A stretch of 64,000 nt of DNA from Thalassospira povalilytica (GTDB lineage: Bacteria > Pseudomonadota > Alphaproteobacteria > Rhodospirillales > Thalassospiraceae): the NCBI RefSeq assembly GCF_002844235.1, contig NZ_PGTS01000005.1:248001-312000 (forward strand), in the 5' to 3' direction. Every line of letters begins with the position of its first letter. Within the stretch, counting starts at the first letter, position 1. Positions 63,968 through 64,000 of the stretch are shown one piece after another. Both the position numbers and the translations under genes were made by a program. The notes under the pieces are model-generated. The model saw only the letters and a program-made list of their open reading frames with translations. It ran no database searches and was not told where the DNA came from.

Positions 63968-64000
63968 ATGGCCCAAGCCACCCTTGAAACACGCGAAAAT
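63968..64000 (+). CDS. 5' end of the next transporter gene (partial)
   Basis: ATG at 63968 with AAGGA 9 bases upstream opens a frame (MAQATLETREN) that runs off the window. Given its position after a polyamine-type binding protein it is probably an ABC ATPase or permease; the sequence is too short to tell. Confidence 0.55.
   Translation, partial: MAQATLETREN

Noticed and set aside
62775..63992. A 405-codon open frame antisense to the binding protein
   Set aside because: Fully overlaps a clear solute-binding protein and has no recognisable features.

Overview
The window looks like chromosomal DNA of a free-living, motile Gram-negative alphaproteobacterium. Evidence includes a flagellin, a 404-residue NADP isocitrate dehydrogenase of the alphaproteobacterial/eukaryotic type, the psd-pssA pair, RND and EmrAB efflux pumps, several periplasmic binding proteins, LogA-type and MoxR/VWA genes, and moderately GC-rich codon use. 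Marine Rhodospirillales such as Thalassospira fit well, but this is inferred from protein style, not from a search. No rRNA, tRNA, CRISPR array, transposase or phage gene was recognised.

Layout. 1-8.4 kb: an upstream gene end, a solitary flagellin, a membrane protein of unknown function, a methyltransferase, then queC-queD-queE for 7-deazaguanine synthesis behind a probable preQ1-I riboswitch, a repeat-rich non-coding stretch and two small genes. 8.6-17 kb: a tandem pair of membrane-anchored AraC-type regulators and a PadR-MFP-RND efflux operon. 17-24.4 kb: a tandem pair of periplasmic binding-protein-like proteins, pssA and psd (phosphatidylethanolamine synthesis), a LysM protein, a polytopic membrane protein and a LOG-family phosphoribohydrolase. 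24.5-32 kb: a di-haem cytochrome c peroxidase behind an FNR-type box, a DeoR-ugpCBAE-like importer operon and an EamA transporter. 32.5-39.2 kb: emrAB with a divergent TetR regulator and paired operators, a small membrane protein, icd and an AraC regulator.

39.6-50.7 kb is the most unusual part. It holds two large exported proteins built from tectonin-type beta-propeller repeats (one also with four Cys-rich repeats), between them a TPR-secretin lipoprotein with a PYG-repeat linker, then a Gly/Asn-rich exported protein divergent from an ECF sigma factor/anti-sigma pair, and a lipoprotein that shares a C-terminal Cys domain with the anti-sigma factor. The two divergent promoters around the sigma gene carry the same bipartite element with identical spacing, so the sigma factor probably controls itself and the Gly-rich protein, and perhaps the secretin/tectonin genes. 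No secretion ATPase or inner-membrane platform lies nearby, so this looks like an undescribed envelope or surface-display system.

50.7-64 kb: a binding protein, pirin, WrbA, GlpQ-type phosphodiesterase, a VWA/MoxR pair interrupted by an opposite-strand methyltransferase, an AraC regulator, a lipoprotein, an autotransporter-type barrel protein, and a TetR regulator divergent from a polyamine-type binding protein whose transporter genes start at the right edge.

Short tandem repeats recur throughout, both between genes (7-, 6- and 13-bp units) and in frame inside linkers (9-, 12- and ~18-bp units).
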